Assembly (NCBI GenBank): GCA_900546635.1
Contig: URDS01000018.1
Location: 1-33,425 of the forward strand
DNA length: 33,425 bases
Direction: 5' to 3'
From: an uncultured Eubacteriales bacterium
GTDB taxonomy: Bacteria > Bacillota > Clostridia > Oscillospirales > CAG-272
The notes below the pieces were generated by a model. That model did no database searches. It was not told the origin of the DNA and saw nothing but the letters and a program-made list of their open reading frames with translations. This document shows positions 7,834 through 16,066 of this stretch, piece by piece. The translations under genes were made by a program, and so were the position numbers. Numbering within the stretch: the first letter of the stretch is position 1; each line of letters starts with the position of its first letter.

Positions 7834-9177
7834 ATGATAGGAATTGCCATTGACGGGCCGAGCGGCGCCGGAAAGAGCACGATTGCCAAAGCGCTTGCGG
7901 GGCGGCTCGGCTTTTTGTATGTGGATACCGGGGCGATTTACCGGACGGTGGGACTGTATATGCAGCGCGCCGGGGTTTCTACCGAGGACTGCGCGGGGAT
8001 TGAAGCGCATTTGCCGGAGGTACGTTTGGATCTTCGGTATGAAGACGGCGTTCAGCGGATGTTTCTTTGCGGAGAGGATGTCACGGATCAAATTCGCACG
8101 CCACTGATCTCCAAATATGCGTCGGTGGTTTCGGCGGTGCCGCGCGTGCGGGAATTTTTGTTTGACATGCAGCGTAAGCTTGCGGAAACGAATAACGTTA
8201 TCATGGATGGCCGGGACATCGGAACCGTTATTCTGCCCGGCGCGCAGGTGAAAATTTTTCTGACTGCATCGGCGCATGCCCGTGCGGAGCGCCGTGTGGC
8301 GCAGCTTGCCGAAAAGGGAGAGGTCGTCGGCTTTGACGAAACGCTCCGCGCCATTGAGGAACGGGACGCGCGGGACAGCGGACGGGAGATCGCCCCTTTG
8401 CGGCCGGCTCCGGATGCGGTGACGCTGGATACCTCCGAGCGCACACTGGAGGAAAGCATTGACGCCGCAATGGAGATCGTGCTTTGTAAACTGCCCGAAC
8501 TTCGGAAAACGGGGACGCACACGGGTACGGTAAAAAAAAACGCGCTGAGCGAGGATAAAAACCGGCGCGGATTTTATATGTGGCTGCGCCGGTATGCCGC
8601 GGGAATCATCCGGTTCTGTATGCGCGTGCATACCGGCGGCGCGGAGCATGAGCCTGAGAGCGGGGCGCTGATTGTCTGCGCAAATCACACGGCGCTTATG
8701 GATGTGCTGACGCTTGCGGTTTCTCTCAGGCGGCAGCTGCGGTATCTTGCCAAGGCGGAACTGTTTCGTATCCCGCTGCTTTCCCCTCTGATCCGCGCGC
8801 TCGGCGCCTATTCGGTCGATCGCGGAAAGGGGGACGTGGGCGCGATCAAAAAAACGCTTTCTCTTTTGCATGATGGCGAGGTCGTGGCCATGTTCCCGCA
8901 GGGAACGCGCCATGCGGGAATCGACCCGGCTAAAACCGATGTGAAAAGCGGAGTCGGTATGATGGTGTACCGTTCCGGCGCGTCGGTGCTTCCCGTTTAT
9001 ATCCGGGTGAAAAATTACCGGTACCGGTTTCTGCGGAAAAAAGAAGTCATTATCGGCGAGCCGATCCGCTACGAGGAATTTGGTTTTGAGACGGGCGGAA
9101 AAGAGGAATATGCCCGCGCGGCCAGAATGGTGTTTGACCGGATTCTCGCGCTGCGGGAGAGGGAGATCGACCGATGA
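7834..9177 (+). CDS. cmk-plsC: Fusion of cytidylate kinase and PlsC-type acyltransferase
   Basis: Residues 1 to about 215 are CMP kinase, which phosphorylates CMP/dCMP. The P-loop is GPSGAGKST (8-16), followed by YVDTGAIYR and the MDGRDIGT motif. After a linker (about 216-245), residues 246-440 form a 1-acylglycerol-3-phosphate acyltransferase-like domain for phosphatidic acid synthesis. It has NHTALMD (284-290; HxxxxD motif) and FPQGTR (354-359; usually FPEGTR). In many relatives these are two neighbouring genes; here no stop separates them. AGGAGG at 7823-7828 supports ATG 7834 over TTG 7831. It overlaps ispH by 4 bases (ATGA). Confidence 0.92.
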   Translation: MIGIAIDGPSGAGKSTIAKALAGRLGFLYVDTGAIYRTVGLYMQRAGVSTEDCAGIEAHLPEVRLDLRYEDGVQRMFLCGEDVTDQIRTPLISKYASVVSAVPRVREFLFDMQRKLAETNNVIMDGRDIGTVILPGAQVKIFLTASAHARAERRVAQLAEKGEVVGFDETLRAIEERDARDSGREIAPLRPAPDAVTLDTSERTLEESIDAAMEIVLCKLPELRKTGTHTGTVKKNALSEDKNRRGFYMWLRRYAAGIIRFCMRVHTGGAEHEPESGALIVCANHTALMDVLTLAVSLRRQLRYLAKAELFRIPLLSPLIRALGAYSVDRGKGDVGAIKKTLSLLHDGEVVAMFPQGTRHAGIDPAKTDVKSGVGMMVYRSGASVLPVYIRVKNYRYRFLRKKEVIIGEPIRYEEFGFETGGKEEYARAARMVFDRILALREREIDR

Positions 9178-11165
9178 AAATCACGTTGGCGGAAGAAGCC
9201 GGTTTTTGTTTTGGCGTCAAGCGCGCCACCGATTTTGTCGAGCACGCGCTTTTTGAGGGGCGGTGCAGGATTTGCCTGCTCGGCAAGCTGATTCATAACA
9301 GCATTTATAACGCGGAGCTTGCGGCGCGGGGCGCATGCGTGATTCGGATGGAGGATGCGGAGCAGATTGCCGCTCACGGCGCGCCGACGGCCGCTGTGAT
9401 CCGCGCGCACGGAATTCGGCGGGAAGAAGAAGCAAAACTGCGCGCGCTTTCCGAGAAGTATCCGAATCTGCATATCGAGGACATGACCTGTCCGTTCGTC
9501 AAAAAAATTCATCGGATCGTGGAGGAGAACACAGATTCGGATACGATGCTTTTTGTGATGGGAGATCCGACGCATCCCGAAGTGCAGTCTATTGTCAGCT
9601 ACGCGAAGGGGCCGTTTTTGGTTTTTTCATCTGAAGACGAACTGGATGCGTGTATAGCTGAAGAGAAAAATACGCAAAAAAAGGCGATTTTGGTTGCGCA
9701 GACGACCCAAAATAAAGCGCTTTGGAAAAATTGTGAGAAAAAATTTAAAAAAGTATATACAAACGCGATAATTTTTGATACAATATGTAATGTTACGGAC
9801 AAACGTCAGCGGGAAACCGCAGCCCTTGCGGCTGAATGTGACGGGATGATCGTAATCGGCGGACGGGAAAGCTCAAATACAAAAAAACTGTTTGAGATCG
9901 CGTCAAAACGGTGTCCGCGCTGCGTACTCATTGAGTGCGCGGCCGAACTTGACCGCAACTTCTTTTCCGGATGTCTGCATATCGGTATTACTGCCGGGGC
10001 GTCTACGCCGCGCGGTATAATAGAGGAGGTATATAAAACCATGAACACTGAAGCGGAAAACTTCGAACAACTGCTTGATTCTTCTTTCAAAACTTTAAAT
10101 ACAGGAGATACCGTAGTCGGCACAGTAATGTCGGTTTCAAACAATGAAATCCGTCTTGACCTTGGCACGAAAGCCACTGGCGTAATTACATACGACCAGA
10201 TTACCGACGAGCCGGGCGTTGATTTGAACAAGCTGTTCAAAATCGGCGACGAGGTAGAGGGTTTTGTAATTAAGGTCAGCGACATTGACGGCATTGCGAT
10301 GCTGTCCAAAAAGCGTGTGGATTCGGACAAAAACTGGAAGCACATTGTTGAGGCAAAAGAGAACGACGCGACTGTTGAGGGGAAAATCATCGAGGCGGTC
10401 AAGGGCGGCGTTCTGATCTCGTTGATGGGTGTGCGCGTATTTATTCCCGCATCGCTCAGCGGCGTTCCGAAAGGCGGCGATCTTTCAACGCTCGTCGGCA
10501 CGACGCAGCGCGTAAAGATCATTGACATCAATGAGCAGCGTCACAGAGCCTATGCGTCGATTCGTGCGGTTGTTCGCGAGGAGCGCAAGGCTAAAGAGGA
10601 TGCGTTTTGGGCGGACGTAGAGGTAGGCAAGCATTATATGGGTACGGTCAAGAATTTGGCAACCTACGGCGCATTTGTCGATCTCGGCGGCGTGGACGGC
10701 ATGGTACACAATTCCGAACTTTCATGGAAGCATATCAAGCATCCGTCTCAGGTTGTCAAAGTCGGTGATGTGATTGATGTTTACGTTAAGGAATTTAACC
10801 GTGAGACCGGTAAAATTTCGCTCGGCTATAAGACCGACGAGATGAATTCCTGGTTCGTTTTCAAAAACAAGTATAACGTCGGCGATGTTGCGACGGTTAA
10901 GATCGTCAGCTTTACGCCTTTCGGCGCTTTCGCCGAAGTTGTTCCCGGCACGGACGGCTTGATTCATATTTCGCAGATTTCCAGAACCAAGATTGCGCAG
11001 CCCTCTGATGTATTGGAAATCGGACAGGAAGTCGAGGCAAAAATTATCGACATTGATGATGAAAAGCAAAAGATCAGCCTGTCGATTCGCGCGCTGATCG
11101 AGGATGCGGAGAAAGCGGAACAAGATGATGCGCCCGAAGCGGATACCGCTGCGGATGCTGAGTAA
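9174..11165 (+). CDS. ispH-rpsA: Fusion of HMBPP reductase (IspH/LytB) and ribosomal protein S1
   Basis: Residues 1-285 are IspH, the last enzyme of the MEP isoprenoid pathway, making IPP and DMAPP with a [4Fe-4S] cluster. The three cluster cysteines are C12 (GFCFGVKRA), C106 (MTCPFV) and C205 (ICNVTD). Conserved His41, His79, His134 and the QTT motif are present. Residues 300-640 hold four S1 RNA-binding domains (about 308-378, 398-464, 485-552, 568-638), followed by an acidic tail. IspH-S1 fusions are known in Clostridia. A strong AGAGGAGG (10022-10029) lies 11 bases before in-frame Met290, at the domain boundary, so free S1 might also be made. The stretch around 9720-9800 is markedly AT-rich. 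Confidence 0.95.
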   Translation: MKITLAEEAGFCFGVKRATDFVEHALFEGRCRICLLGKLIHNSIYNAELAARGACVIRMEDAEQIAAHGAPTAAVIRAHGIRREEEAKLRALSEKYPNLHIEDMTCPFVKKIHRIVEENTDSDTMLFVMGDPTHPEVQSIVSYAKGPFLVFSSEDELDACIAEEKNTQKKAILVAQTTQNKALWKNCEKKFKKVYTNAIIFDTICNVTDKRQRETAALAAECDGMIVIGGRESSNTKKLFEIASKRCPRCVLIECAAELDRNFFSGCLHIGITAGASTPRGIIEEVYKTMNTEAENFEQLLDSSFKTLNTGDTVVGTVMSVSNNEIRLDLGTKATGVITYDQITDEPGVDLNKLFKIGDEVEGFVIKVSDIDGIAMLSKKRVDSDKNWKHIVEAKENDATVEGKIIEAVKGGVLISLMGVRVFIPASLSGVPKGGDLSTLVGTTQRVKIIDINEQRHRAYASIRAVVREERKAKEDAFWADVEVGKHYMGTVKNLATYGAFVDLGGVDGMVHNSELSWKHIKHPSQVVKVGDVIDVYVKEFNRETGKISLGYKTDEMNSWFVFKNKYNVGDVATVKIVSFTPFGAFAEVVPGTDGLIHISQISRTKIAQPSDVLEIGQEVEAKIIDIDDEKQKISLSIRALIEDAEKAEQDDAPEADTAADAE

Positions 11166-11184
11166 ATTTAAAATTGTCAAAGAA

Positions 11185-11210
11185 AAAGGAGCATGAATTC
11201 ATGCTCCTTT
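11185..11210. terminator. Perfect 26-base palindrome, terminator-like
   Basis: Arms 11185-11197 and 11198-11210 are perfectly complementary around GAATTC. It lies 20 bases after the ispH::rpsA stop, with A and T runs on the two sides. The core GGAGCATG is repeated in the hairpin at 11375-11404. Confidence 0.6.
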
Positions 11211-11250
11211 CAGTCTGTCAAAAAAGTGAAAATCGCAAATAAAATAAATA

Positions 11251-11285
11251 TGTTTACAAGGCGGACATGTGCCGCCTTGTAAACA
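11251..11285. repeat. 14-bp inverted repeat hairpin
   Basis: The arm TGTTTACAAGGCGG (11251-11264) pairs perfectly with 11272-11285 around a 7-base loop. It has no T run and lies between the two related terminators. A smaller GCCGCC/GGCGGC hairpin follows at 11304-11318. Confidence 0.6.
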
Positions 11286-11345
11286 CCTTACAGGCGCGCG
11301 AGTGCCGCCAATGGCGGCGCGACGGCGCGAGCGAACGCGTCCCAT

Positions 11346-11371
11346 CGTCGAAAAACTTTAGTTTTTCGACG
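11346..11371. repeat. 11-bp hairpin with TTTA loop
   Basis: The arm CGTCGAAAAAC (11346-11356) pairs with 11361-11371. It sits four bases before the last hairpin of the cluster. Confidence 0.55.
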
Positions 11372-11374
11372 GTC

Positions 11375-11404
11375 AAAAAGGAGCATGGATTCATGCTCCT
11401 TTTT
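11375..11404. terminator. Bidirectional terminator
   Basis: The arm AAAAAGGAGCATG (11375-11387) pairs with 11392-11404 around a 4-base loop. A-rich and T-rich flanks work in either direction. It lies 18 bases past the WYL regulator stop on the minus strand and also faces ispH::rpsA. Confidence 0.75.
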
Positions 11405-11422
11405 AATATGTAAAACTCTGTT

Positions 11423-12409
11423 TTACGTCTCGGTTGTGTGCGCGGCGGAAATTTTTTGCAGATAATCGCGAAATTGTTTGATAATGTCATCGGGAGAGAC
11501 AATTCGGACAAGACCGTCCAAACCGCATATCCATGCGAAAAACTGGGGGCTGGCAAATACGCGAATCGAAACGTCAAAAGTACCGTCATTTCGCTTGATA
11601 AATGCGGGATCGATTCCAAAGCGGTCGATAATGGCGCCGGCCGCTTCATTTTTGCAGCGCAGCGTCACAATGGTTTCTTCGCCGCCGAACATGCCGAACA
11701 TCTTTTGCCCGTAAACGCCGGCGTCGAAGTCGCGAAAGCGCGTCTCGCCCTCACGCTGCGCGCACAGAATATCCACGTTCCCCATACGGTCCACGCGGTA
11801 GTGGCGAATATCCTTTGCTTCGGCGGAATAGGCGATCAAATAATAATTTTCATCATCCCAAAGCAGCGCCCACGGGCTGACGATATACGGCTTGTTGCGA
11901 TGCCGTTCGGTCAGGTTTTTGTTTTCATCAAAATGGTAGTAGCGAAAGGAAACTTGCCGGTTGTCGCGAATGGCGGTGTGCAGCGCGTCTACTGTGTAGT
12001 AGATCGTTTCATTCGGCGCTTTTACACGGGATACGCAGATTTGCCGATTGAGTTCCGCCTCGCTGTATTTGCTGGTCTCGCGGCAGAGCTTGCGGATCAG
12101 ATGGTCGCTTTTCCTGGCGGTCAGAAATTTCGCGGCCAGGATAATGTCGGCCAGCGTTTTGAGTTCGGCCAGTTCGTAGTCGCGCGTGTTGATATAATAT
12201 CCTTTGCCCGGTATGCTTTCAATGTCTATGCCGTATTCGACAAGGGCGCGAATGTCGTCATATACGGCCTTCCGCTCGGCGCGAATGCCGCGTTCCTCCA
12301 ACTGCAAAAGCATACTTTTTACCGGCATAGGATGTGCCGTGTCGGTTTCGCGGCGGAGAATGTCCAAAAGGCAGAGAATCCGCAGTTTTTGATTTCGGGA
12401 TTTCGGCAT
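11423..12409 (-). CDS. WYL-domain transcriptional regulator
   Basis: The 328-residue protein has an N-terminal winged helix (about 1-85; RAERKAVYDDIRALVEYGI is typical of HTH_11/DeoR-like folds). A WYL domain follows (about 140-225, with VSFRYYHFD, SPWALLWDDENYYLIAY and HYRVDRM), then a WCX-type C-terminal extension. WYL domains bind nucleic acids or nucleotides and act as ligand sensors. ATG 12409 was chosen over an upstream in-frame start at 12439 because the latter lies inside deoD and a GAGGAAA precedes 12409. It starts 10 bases after the deoD stop, so it is probably cotranscribed and may regulate nucleoside use; that is inference. Confidence 0.88.
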   Translation of the reverse strand: MPKSRNQKLRILCLLDILRRETDTAHPMPVKSMLLQLEERGIRAERKAVYDDIRALVEYGIDIESIPGKGYYINTRDYELAELKTLADIILAAKFLTARKSDHLIRKLCRETSKYSEAELNRQICVSRVKAPNETIYYTVDALHTAIRDNRQVSFRYYHFDENKNLTERHRNKPYIVSPWALLWDDENYYLIAYSAEAKDIRHYRVDRMGNVDILCAQREGETRFRDFDAGVYGQKMFGMFGGEETIVTLRCKNEAAGAIIDRFGIDPAFIKRNDGTFDVSIRVFASPQFFAWICGLDGLVRIVSPDDIIKQFRDYLQKISAAHTTET

Positions 12410-12419
12410 ATCGCTTTCC

Positions 12420-13124
12420 TCAGACGATTTCGAGCGCAAGCCGCATCATTTGCGTGAAAGTTGTTTCCCGCTCTTCGGCGCTGCAGGATTCGCCCGTGCA
12501 GAGCGAATCCGAAATCGTGCAGATGGCCAGCGCGTTTTTCCCGGCGCGCGCGGCGTTCATATACAGTGCGGCGCATTCCATTTCTACGGCCAGAACGCCC
12601 ATTTTCTGCCACATAAGCGTACTTTGTGCGTCGTCATAAAACAGATCGTTTGACAGAATGTTTCCGACCTTTGCATCGATTCCGAGCTTGGCCGCTTTGT
12701 CGGTCGCCCTTTTCAGCAGCGTGTAGCTTGCGGTCGGCGCGTAGATGCCGGGGAGCTTGAATTGCTCGGCGTAAATGCTGTTGTAGCTTGCGCTCATGGC
12801 GATAACAATATCGCGCAGATGAAGCGCGGGTGAAATTGCGCCCGCCGAACCGATGCGGATGATGTTTTCTACATTGTAGAAATGAAACAATTCATAGGAA
12901 TAGATGCCGATAGAGGGCATACCCATTCCGCTGGCCATTACCGAAACGGGTGTGCCGCGATACGTGCCGGTGTAGCCCTGCACGCCGCGGACATTGTTGA
13001 CGAGGACGGGATTTTCAAGGAACGTGTCCGCGATAAAACGGGCGCGCAGGGGATCGCCCGGCATTAAAACGGTTTTTGCAAAATCGCCGGGTTTTGCGGA
13101 TATATGCGGAGTGGGTGTAGACAT
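12420..13124 (-). CDS. deoD: Purine nucleoside phosphorylase, DeoD type
   Basis: The enzyme cleaves purine (deoxy)nucleosides with phosphate, giving base and (deoxy)ribose 1-phosphate for salvage. The 234-residue length is normal for the hexameric DeoD type. Signatures present are MPGDPLRARFIA (phosphate binding), the GMGMPSIGIYSYEL segment, RIGSAGA, VEMECAALY (purine/ribose binding) and SDSL, with the general-acid Asp. AAGGAGG lies 8 bases before the ATG. It heads a two-gene unit with the WYL regulator. Confidence 0.95.
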   Translation of the reverse strand: MSTPTPHISAKPGDFAKTVLMPGDPLRARFIADTFLENPVLVNNVRGVQGYTGTYRGTPVSVMASGMGMPSIGIYSYELFHFYNVENIIRIGSAGAISPALHLRDIVIAMSASYNSIYAEQFKLPGIYAPTASYTLLKRATDKAAKLGIDAKVGNILSNDLFYDDAQSTLMWQKMGVLAVEMECAALYMNAARAGKNALAICTISDSLCTGESCSAEERETTFTQMMRLALEIV

Positions 13125-13357
13125 AAGGCCGCCTCCTTGCCAAAATAAAATTCAGAATCGGATTTCGCATTTGTAGTTTACCATATTTTTACTTTGAAAA
13201 CAAGAGGGCAAACCAAATCGGCACTAAAACATAAAAATAAATCTGTATTGATATAAATAATATGACCAATAGACAAATTTGTTAAAAAAATAACGATAAG
13301 TTCAAATTATAGAAGCAAATTGTTTCTATATTTAGTAGGAAAGAACCATTGGAGCCC

Positions 13358-13387
13358 TTGACTTATCTTGTTCATTCGCGCTATAAT
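13358..13387 (+). promoter_or_regulatory. Promoter of the nine-gene sugar-acid operon
   Basis: TTGACT (13358-13363) and perfect TATAAT (13382-13387) are 18 bases apart. The ATG of the KDG kinase gene is 62 bases downstream of the -10. The rest of the gap 13125-13357 is AT-rich and shows no gene; it has a perfect 10-base palindrome, ACAAATTTGT, at 13273-13282. Confidence 0.7.
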
Positions 13388-13390
13388 GAA
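13371..13390. promoter_or_regulatory. Candidate operator over the -10 of the sugar-acid operon
   Basis: An inverted repeat TTCATT-N8-AATGAA spans the -10 box. A second small repeat, ATTGT-AAA-ACAAT (13391-13403), covers the expected transcription start. Repression by the ROK regulator encoded in the operon would fit, but the link is inferred. Confidence 0.35.
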
Positions 13391-13448
13391 ATTGTAAAAC
13401 AATGGGCGGCAAATGCGCTCAAACAATTTTGTATCGAGGTAAACAAAA

Positions 13449-14483
13449 ATGAAAAAAGTGGTTACTTTCGGTGAACTGATGCTCAGAATCACACCTCCCG
13501 CACGGGAAATGATTCTTCAGACGCCGAACATGGTTTGCACCTTCGGAGGTGCAGAGGCAAACGTCGCGGTAGCGGTCAGCGCATACGGCGATTCGGCGAA
13601 ATTCGTTACGGCGCTCCCGAATAACGATCTCGGACGCGCCGCCATCAATGAGCTGCGCCGCTTCGGCATTGACACCAGCGCAATTAAGACTTCCGAAAAG
13701 CGCCTCGGTCTGTACTTCACGGAGACCGGCTCGAACATGCGTCCTTCCAAAGTTATCTATGACCGCGACAACACGGCGATTGCCGCTGTAAAGCCCGGCG
13801 ATTTCGACTGGGATGAGATTCTTGCGGATGCAGATTGGTTCCATGTCACCGGTATCACGCCCGCTCTTTCCGAGTCCCTCTGCGAAGCGACGCTGGAAGC
13901 GCTGAAAAAGTGCAAGGAAAAGGGCATTACGGTTTCCTGTGACCTCAACTACCGCAAGAAGCTTTGGAAATGGGGCAAGGAGCCGATCGAGGTTATGCCG
14001 GAGATTGCCAAATATATCGACGTTATGATCGCCAACGAAGAAGACTGCCAGAAGTGCCTCGGCATCAAGATGGAGACCGGCGTTGATTCCGGCAAGCTGA
14101 ATACCGAGATGTACAAAGACCTTGCGAAGATCGTTATGGATACATATCCGAATGTCAAGGCGCTTGCGGTCAGCCTGCGTGAGAGCGTCAGCGCAGACCA
14201 CAACAACTGGTCGGGTGTGCTTGCGTTCCGTGACGGCGATTTCCATATCAGCCGCAAGTACAGCATCACCAATATTGTTGACCGCATCGGCGGCGGCGAC
14301 AGCTTCGGCGGTTCGCTGATCTATGCGTTCCGTCACTTCGGCGACGACCGTCAGAAGATCATTGAGTACGCGATCGGCGGCAGCGCGCTGAAGCATACGA
14401 TCTACGGCGACTTTGTTCGCTTCACCAAGGACGATGTTGAGAATTTGATCGCGGGCAGCGGCAACGGCCGTATCCAGAGATAA
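13449..14483 (+). CDS. kdgK: 2-keto-3-deoxygluconate kinase (PfkB family)
   Basis: The enzyme phosphorylates 2-keto-3-deoxy sugar acids (KDG) to KDPG with ATP. The 344-residue protein shows the PfkB N-terminal FGELMLRITPP and the substrate-binding FGGAEANVAVA. The C-terminal anion-hole motif is RIGGGDSFGGSL with catalytic Asp284; this is GGGD rather than the commoner GAGD. The neighbouring KDPG aldolase and IlvD/Edd dehydratase support the KDG assignment; a related ketodeoxy acid is possible. It is first in the operon, with CGAGG 10 bases before the ATG. KDPG aldolase follows after 25 bases. Confidence 0.88.
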   Translation: MKKVVTFGELMLRITPPAREMILQTPNMVCTFGGAEANVAVAVSAYGDSAKFVTALPNNDLGRAAINELRRFGIDTSAIKTSEKRLGLYFTETGSNMRPSKVIYDRDNTAIAAVKPGDFDWDEILADADWFHVTGITPALSESLCEATLEALKKCKEKGITVSCDLNYRKKLWKWGKEPIEVMPEIAKYIDVMIANEEDCQKCLGIKMETGVDSGKLNTEMYKDLAKIVMDTYPNVKALAVSLRESVSADHNNWSGVLAFRDGDFHISRKYSITNIVDRIGGGDSFGGSLIYAFRHFGDDRQKIIEYAIGGSALKHTIYGDFVRFTKDDVENLIAGSGNGRIQR

Positions 14484-14508
14484 AGATTATTGAAAAGAGG
14501 AATAGATC

Positions 14509-15168
14509 ATGGAGATTTTGAAGCATCAAGTGATTCAGAACATGCATAAGAACGGGCTGATCGGTATCGTTCGCGATAATAACGAGGCGGATGCTATGAC
14601 GCGCACACGCGCGATCATGGACGGCGGCGTTACCATTCTGGAAATTTCGATGAGCACGCCCGGCGCGCTTCATATCATTGAAACCATTTCGCAGGAAATC
14701 AAAGAGAAGGGACTCGACGTTTATGTCGGCGCCGGCACGGTGCTGGATCCCGAAACCGCAAGAGCGACGATTCTTGCAGGCGCTTCTTTCATTCTTGCTC
14801 CGAACTTCAATCTGGAAGTTGCTAAAATGTGCAACCGTTACTGCATTTGCTATATGCCCGGCGTACAGACTTTCACCGAGATCATCACTGCAATGGATGC
14901 GGGCTGTGATATCGTAAAAGTATTTCCGGCAAGCGCGGTCGGCATCGGCTTTATCAAAGCGGTTATGGGACCTCTGCCTCAGGCAAGATGCATTCCTGTC
15001 GGCGGCGTGAATATCGACAATATTGAGGACTGGTTCAACGATAACGCCTATGCGGTATCGCTGGGATCCGGTTTGACGCATCCGACAAAGGGCACATGTG
15101 ATTATGAGGAAATCAAGGCGCATGCGCAGGCTGTTGTTGCAAAGGTTAAAAGCTGCAAGAGAAAATAA
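14509..15168 (+). CDS. eda: KDPG / 2-keto-4-hydroxyglutarate aldolase
   Basis: This class I aldolase splits KDPG into pyruvate and glyceraldehyde 3-phosphate. The 219 residues match the family length. Glu45 (LEISMST), GAGTVLD (74-80), the PNF segment (98-100) and the Schiff-base Lys137 in VKVFPAS are all present, with GGVN near 167 for phosphate binding. It follows kdgK with an AAAGAGGAA ribosome site, so the two form the lower part of a semi-phosphorylative Entner-Doudoroff route. Confidence 0.92.
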   Translation: MEILKHQVIQNMHKNGLIGIVRDNNEADAMTRTRAIMDGGVTILEISMSTPGALHIIETISQEIKEKGLDVYVGAGTVLDPETARATILAGASFILAPNFNLEVAKMCNRYCICYMPGVQTFTEIITAMDAGCDIVKVFPASAVGIGFIKAVMGPLPQARCIPVGGVNIDNIEDWFNDNAYAVSLGSGLTHPTKGTCDYEEIKAHAQAVVAKVKSCKRK

Positions 15169-15196
15169 TTCAAGGGGAAATCTTTAGGGAGGCATT

Positions 15197-16066
15197 ATGT
15201 GCGGTTTTACGGAGATCTGCCGCGGCGTCTATCTTTTGCGCGAGCCGTTCGGCGGTACGACGACCGGCGTAATTCTGCTTCGCGGTGAAAAAAATTATCT
15301 GATCGACGCGGGCGGCAGCGCCGCCCTGGTTGATTCGGTGATTGTGCCTGCGCTCGACGCGCTTTCGCTGCGCCCCTCGGATATTGACTGCCTGCTTTGC
15401 ACGCATACGCACGGCGATCACATCGGTGGTTTTGCCCGGCTTCGCGAGCGGGGCGTACCGCAGATTGCGGTATATGAAAAGTCCGCGCCGAAACTGGCTG
15501 ATCCCCTGCATTATAATATTGAAATCCGCAAGGCGTTTCCAAAATACAGCCCGCCGCCCTCGTCCGGTCTTGTCGGCGTACAGCCAGATCGTATTTTGCG
15601 GGACGGCGAGGTTTTGGACGGCCGTGTTCAGCTTGTGGCAACGCCGGGACATGACGATGATGCGGTCTGTATATTGGATACGGAAACGTCTACGCTGATC
15701 TGCGGCGATTCCGTGCAGCATAACGGAACACTGGTGCAGGGATGCGGCGCGTATATGTATCTGAATGAATATCGCGTTTCCATGCAGAAACTGCTCGGAC
15801 TCGGCGCGCAAAATGCGGTGCTCGGACATCCGTTTTTGCCGTACGGCGACGTGATTTTCGGGGCTGCGGCCGTGCAGTCTTTTTTGGAAGACGCGCTGCG
15901 TTATACATATCATTACCGCGATTTTGTGTGCGGACAGTATGAGGCGGGCGAGCGTGATCTTGCCGCGATTGCGGAACGGCTTGTCTGTTTTGTCGGCGGC
16001 GTCATGCCGGAACATTTGTTTTTGCCCCTGTATACGGTGCGGGAACATTTGAGGGAATGCATATGA
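15197..16066 (+). CDS. MBL-fold metallohydrolase, possible sugar lactonase
   Basis: The 289-residue metallo-beta-lactamase fold protein has the metal motif THTHGDH (His70, His72, Asp74, His75). Further likely ligands are His152 (TPGHDDD), Asp171 (CGDS) and His211 (LGHP), so a two-metal site looks intact. The family hydrolyses esters, lactones and thioesters. In this operon, between a KDPG aldolase and a sugar dehydrogenase, an aldonolactonase role is attractive but inferred. GGGAGG lies 5 bases before the ATG. It overlaps the ROK gene by 4 bases (ATGA). Confidence 0.8.
   Translation: MCGFTEICRGVYLLREPFGGTTTGVILLRGEKNYLIDAGGSAALVDSVIVPALDALSLRPSDIDCLLCTHTHGDHIGGFARLRERGVPQIAVYEKSAPKLADPLHYNIEIRKAFPKYSPPPSSGLVGVQPDRILRDGEVLDGRVQLVATPGHDDDAVCILDTETSTLICGDSVQHNGTLVQGCGAYMYLNEYRVSMQKLLGLGAQNAVLGHPFLPYGDVIFGAAAVQSFLEDALRYTYHYRDFVCGQYEAGERDLAAIAERLVCFVGGVMPEHLFLPLYTVREHLRECI

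Noticed and set aside
6406..8913. An 835-codon open frame on the minus strand
   Set aside because: Antisense to the RpiR, flavoprotein and cmk::plsC genes. Its composition (Arg/His-rich) is that of a shadow frame.
11438..12457. A 339-codon plus-strand frame opposite the WYL gene
   Set aside because: The minus-strand WYL protein has clear domains and coupling to deoD; the plus frame has none.
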